This document shows positions 5,011 through 8,021 of a DNA stretch of 8,021 bases, piece after piece. The position numbers and the translations under genes are program-made. The number at the start of each line of letters is the position of its first letter. Position 1 is the stretch's first letter. Source of the DNA: Actinomycetes bacterium (GTDB lineage: Bacteria > Actinomycetota > Acidimicrobiia > Acidimicrobiales > RAAP-2). The stretch lies in the NCBI GenBank assembly GCA_021799915.1, contig JAJYZN010000130.1:1-8021 (forward strand), written 5' to 3'. The notes below the pieces were generated by a model. That model was not told the origin of the DNA. It ran no database searches and was given only the letters and a program-made list of their open reading frames with translations.

Positions 5011-7620
5011 TCACTCGGTCGTGATGGCAGCCAGGACGTCGACCCTGGCGGCGCTACGGGCGGGAACGAGCGCGGCGACCACGCCGGCCAGAGCGGCAAC
5101 GACGACAAAGAGCACGAGCTCGACGACGGGCACCGAGAACAGATTGACGCCGTCGGAGCGAATGGCGTCAACCACCACCCAGCCGAACACGATCCCAAGA
5201 ACGATCCCGAGGATCGTCCCGATGAGCGCAACCACGACCGCCTCCCAACGGATCGCCGCCCTGAGCTGGCGCCGGGACAGCCCAAGGGCGCGCAGCAGCC
5301 CGATCTCGCGTCGGCGCTCGATGACCGAAAGCGCCAGGGTGTTCACGATCCCAAAGAGAGCGATGACCACCGCCAGACCAAGCAGGGCAGTCACCACGCC
5401 GATGAGCTGCTGGAACTGCTTGTTCTGCGAGTTGATGAAGGAAGCTTTGGTCCTGACTTTCACTTGGGGAAATGTCGCCAAGACGCGAGACATCGCCCGC
5501 TCAGCCACCGCGAGAGAGGTCCCCGGGACAACGCGGACCAGCACTCGCTGGACCGAGGGCGCGCTCTGGGGAAACAGGTGCGCGAGGCCGGAGGTGGTGA
5601 ACAGCAGGTCACCGGTCATGCCGGTGGGATCGCCGATGACTGCTGCTACCCGGTAGCCGTCTCTTTTGACCTGGGTCGACCCCACTTCCAGCTCGTCTCC
5701 GACCTTGAGGTGCCAGCTCTCGGCAATCCCGGTGGTCACTGCGACGGCATTGGTGCCGAGCCGGCGCAAGGTGCCGGCGACCACGGGGACCGAGACGTCC
5801 CGCACGTACGACGCCACATCGGTGCCGCTCGCGCCCGCCAACCGGCTGACACCGCGAGCAGCGCCATTCGAATCGATGCGGAGCTCGCCTGAAGACAGAG
5901 CGGCCTCGTCGTGAAGTTGGCGCACCGCCGCCACGCGCGCCACGACGCTGGGGGAGAGCGACTGCGTGCTGCTCGGCGACAAGATCAGATCTGCGTGCAG
6001 CCCCTGCTCGAGCGAAGCATCGGTGGAGGACTGCACCGAATGGGAGAGCACGGCGATACCCGTGACGAGGGTGAGCCCGATCATGAGTGCTGCAGCCGTC
6101 GATGCCGTCCGGCGCGGGTTGCGCATCGCGTTGCTTCTCCCGAGCTTGCCGGGGACTCCGAGAAGCCGCGCGAGAGGCCACCCCAGTGCCCCGGCGAGGG
6201 GTCGGACCACCATGGGGACGAGCGCGGCCAGTCCGAGGAAGCCCAGCACCAGGCCGAGACCCGCGACATCGGCCCTCGTGGACGCCCCGGCCGATCGACC
6301 GCCATCGGCCTGGAGCGCACCGACGACTGCGACGACACCCAGCACCACGAGGGCGAGCCCGAGCGCCACGCGCAGCGGCGCCGGGCGCTGGGTGTCGACC
6401 GCCGGTTCATCTCGCAGGGCACCGACCGGTTCGGTGCGGGCGGCGCGCCATGCCGGCAGGAGCGCCGCGGCCATCGTGGCCGCCGTGCCCACGATGAGGG
6501 AGACCACCACCGTGCGCAGCTCGACCACCGGCGGCGTCGACGGAAAACCGACGCCGACGGCCGCCAACAAGCTGCGGAGACCGAGAGCGAGCAGGACCCC
6601 CGCCCCCAACCCGATCACCGACGACGCCAGCCCGATCGCCCCCGACTCGACCAGGACCGAGAGGACGATCTGGCGCCGCAGCGCGCCGAGGCAACGCAAG
6701 AGCGCGAGCTCGCGGGTTCGCTGCGTGAGCAGGATCGAGAAGGTGTTGAAGATGAGGAAGACGGCTACGAAAAGCGCCACGCCGGCGAAGACGAGGAGGA
6801 CGTCTCCGAACACCGACAGGCCCTTGTTGACCGCCGAGGTCGTCGCGGCGATGGCCTGTGCCTGGGTCTGGACCTGAAAACGCGGGCCGACCGCCGCCGC
6901 AACGCGCTTCGCCAGAGTCCTGGAGCTGACCCCGAAAGAGGCGGATGCGACCACGTCGTAGACGCGTCCGGGCTGGCCCAGGACCGCCTGGGCGGCGGTG
7001 AGGGTGAGACCCACGATCGTCGCACCGGCCAATGAATCGGCGCTGCCGTAGCCGACGATCCCCACTACATGGAACCGGGCAGTGGAGCCGGCTCCAGCCA
7101 CGTCGATCGTCTGGCCGATATCGATGTGGTACCGGCGGGCCGTCGTCACGTCGAGGACTGCCTGGCTCGGAGCCGTCGGGAATTTCCCGTGGCGCAGCGT
7201 GAGCGAGCGCAGCGCCGGCACGTCGCCGACGGAGAAGGCGAGCTGGAGCGACGTCGCGCTGGTCAGTACCTTGTGGCCGGGTCCGAGCACCTTGACTGCA
7301 CCAACGGCCGTCCCCTCGGCCGCTGCAACACCGGGCACCGATGCCACCTTGGCGATGGTGGACTGGGGGATCGTGAGGCCGAGGTCGCCAAGGTTGCCGC
7401 CGTCGCCCGCCAGCGCAGATGTGGACTGCACCGAGCGCCCGTCCACCACGATCGCCACATGGGCCTGGGACTGATTGAGGACGCTCGTGATCGCCGCACG
7501 CAGGGTGTCGGTGAGCACGTAGGTGCCGGCGACAAAGCTCACGCCGAGCGCGACGGCCACCACAGTCGCCACCAGGCGCACTCGGTGGGCCACCAGGCCC
7601 CGCCACGTCAGCCGCAGCAC
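5011..7620 (-). CDS. ABC transporter permease with two FtsX/MacB-type domains
   Basis: 869 residues from the GTG at 7620. Inner-membrane subunit of an ABC exporter of the MacB/LolCE/FtsX superfamily, working with the ATPase encoded just upstream; such pairs export lipids, lipoproteins or antimicrobial compounds. About ten membrane segments can be seen: near residues 16-38, 273-297, 325-350, 367-393, 417-437, 453-475, 508-527, 737-765, 794-818 and 831-854. Two large extracytoplasmic MacB-periplasmic-core-like regions lie at about 40-270 and 530-735. Two FtsX domains (about 277-397 and 742-863) share the pattern NT-x-R-RELALLR-LGA / IERRREIGLLRALGLSRRQL and end in LLPAWRAARTEP / LVPARSAARVDV, showing internal duplication. 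Start: the GTG at 7620 gives MLRLTWRGLVAHR, the usual family beginning; a TTG at 7641 is in frame. Neither has a clear ribosome site, and the junction may hold a one-base deletion (see findings). Confidence 0.92.
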   Translation of the reverse strand: MLRLTWRGLVAHRVRLVATVVAVALGVSFVAGTYVLTDTLRAAITSVLNQSQAHVAIVVDGRSVQSTSALAGDGGNLGDLGLTIPQSTIAKVASVPGVAAAEGTAVGAVKVLGPGHKVLTSATSLQLAFSVGDVPALRSLTLRHGKFPTAPSQAVLDVTTARRYHIDIGQTIDVAGAGSTARFHVVGIVGYGSADSLAGATIVGLTLTAAQAVLGQPGRVYDVVASASFGVSSRTLAKRVAAAVGPRFQVQTQAQAIAATTSAVNKGLSVFGDVLLVFAGVALFVAVFLIFNTFSILLTQRTRELALLRCLGALRRQIVLSVLVESGAIGLASSVIGLGAGVLLALGLRSLLAAVGVGFPSTPPVVELRTVVVSLIVGTAATMAAALLPAWRAARTEPVGALRDEPAVDTQRPAPLRVALGLALVVLGVVAVVGALQADGGRSAGASTRADVAGLGLVLGFLGLAALVPMVVRPLAGALGWPLARLLGVPGKLGRSNAMRNPRRTASTAAALMIGLTLVTGIAVLSHSVQSSTDASLEQGLHADLILSPSSTQSLSPSVVARVAAVRQLHDEAALSSGELRIDSNGAARGVSRLAGASGTDVASYVRDVSVPVVAGTLRRLGTNAVAVTTGIAESWHLKVGDELEVGSTQVKRDGYRVAAVIGDPTGMTGDLLFTTSGLAHLFPQSAPSVQRVLVRVVPGTSLAVAERAMSRVLATFPQVKVRTKASFINSQNKQFQQLIGVVTALLGLAVVIALFGIVNTLALSVIERRREIGLLRALGLSRRQLRAAIRWEAVVVALIGTILGIVLGIVFGWVVVDAIRSDGVNLFSVPVVELVLFVVVAALAGVVAALVPARSAARVDVLAAITTE

Positions 7621-7675
7621 TGTGACAACCGCAAAAAGCAAACCGGCCCGGAATCGGCTCCGGCGTCGGTCGCGT

Positions 7676-8021
7676 TCATCCCCACAGGACCTGCATGCGT
7701 TGGTGCACCGTCGGCGGATCCGGTGTCGAGAGGTCCTCGGCCACCCTGCCGTCCACGAGGAACACCACCCGGTGCGCCTGGGCCGCGACGCCCGGATCGT
7801 GCGTCACCATGATGACCGTCTGCCCGTAGCGATGGACCGCATCGGTGATGAGGGAGAGAAGCTCGTGCCCGGTTCGCGAGTCGAGGTTCCCGGTGGGCTC
7901 GTCGGCGTAGATCACGTCCGGGCGACCGATGAGTGCGCGGGCCACGGCGACTCGCTGCTGCTCGCCCCCAGAGAGCTGTGGTGGGCGATGGCGCAACCGT
8001 CCACCGATCCCGAGGACCTCG
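7676..8021 (-). CDS. ABC transporter ATP-binding protein (MacB/LolD/FtsE type), partial
   Basis: Only the C-terminal 114 residues are in the window; the start, Walker A and Q-loop lie beyond the right edge. Visible: the ABC signature LSGGEQQRVAVARAL, Walker B with catalytic Glu (VIYADEPTGNLD), the D-loop, and the H-loop His in MVTHDP. The DEPTGNLD sequence is characteristic of the MacB/LolD/FtsE ATPase group, which pairs with FtsX-type permeases such as the one that follows. It would hydrolyse ATP in the cytoplasm to drive the permease. The gap to the permease start is 55 bases (to 7620) or 34 (to 7641), on the same strand, so the two are surely co-transcribed. Confidence 0.95.
   Translation of the reverse strand, partial: EVLGIGGRLRHRPPQLSGGEQQRVAVARALIGRPDVIYADEPTGNLDSRTGHELLSLITDAVHRYGQTVIMVTHDPGVAAQAHRVVFLVDGRVAEDLSTPDPPTVHQRMQVLWG

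Noticed and set aside
4013..7035. Large plus-strand open frames opposite the hydrolase and permease (for example 4013-5656 and 5911-7035)
   Set aside because: Antisense shadows of well-supported minus-strand genes, with Arg/Asp/His-rich compositions and no recognisable domain.
1..8021. tRNA, rRNA or insertion sequence explaining the left-end change of origin
   Set aside because: I saw no tRNA-like cloverleaf, transposase, terminal inverted repeats or target duplication near the 600-960 joint.

Overview
This window comes from a high-GC genome (by eye about two thirds G+C or more). Most of it looks actinobacterial, with an Acidimicrobiia-like feel: near-exclusive GAC/CTG/GCC codons, GTG starts, ATGA gene overlaps, a duplicated FtsX-type permease, and an acyl-CoA dehydrogenase of the actinobacterial IYGGSDQIQ type. 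The left ~600-900 bases do not fit. They carry the beginning of an S41 carboxy-terminal processing protease that reads like an alphaproteobacterial CtpA and uses different codons. It is joined in frame behind an Ig-like segment and translationally coupled to the actinobacterial dehydrogenase gene.

Layout, left to right. 1-935 (minus, runs off the left edge): composite ORF made of a Pro-rich leader, an Ig-like domain, a remnant of a signal-peptide end, and the S41 N-terminal and PDZ regions. 932-2293 (minus): acyl-CoA dehydrogenase with an extra C-terminal tetrapeptide-repeat tail encoded by a 12-bp minisatellite. 2294-2587: divergent intergenic region holding a 7-bp tandem repeat array and two palindromes. 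2588-3073 (plus): msrB, methionine-R-sulfoxide reductase, with a 9-bp-repeat tail. 3063-3305 (minus): small hypothetical protein coupled to ssb. 3302-3757 (minus): single-stranded DNA-binding protein without the usual acidic tip. 3758-3913: ssb leader with a nested hairpin. 3914-4966 (minus): HSL-type alpha/beta hydrolase. 5011-7620 (minus): large two-FtsX-domain ABC permease. 7676-8021 (minus, cut by the right edge): the matching MacB/LolD-type ABC ATPase.

The ATPase, permease and hydrolase probably form one transcription unit reading leftward. ssb and the 80-residue ORF form a second. The dehydrogenase and the composite ORF form a third, which diverges from msrB.

No complete new system is evident. 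The points most worth checking are the composite protease ORF (real fusion after gene transfer, or chimeric assembly), three minisatellites of period 12, 7 and 9 within about 2.1 kb, the palindromes in the dehydrogenase/msrB divergent region, the ssb leader structure, and a possible one-base deletion or reinitiation peptide at the ATPase-permease junction.
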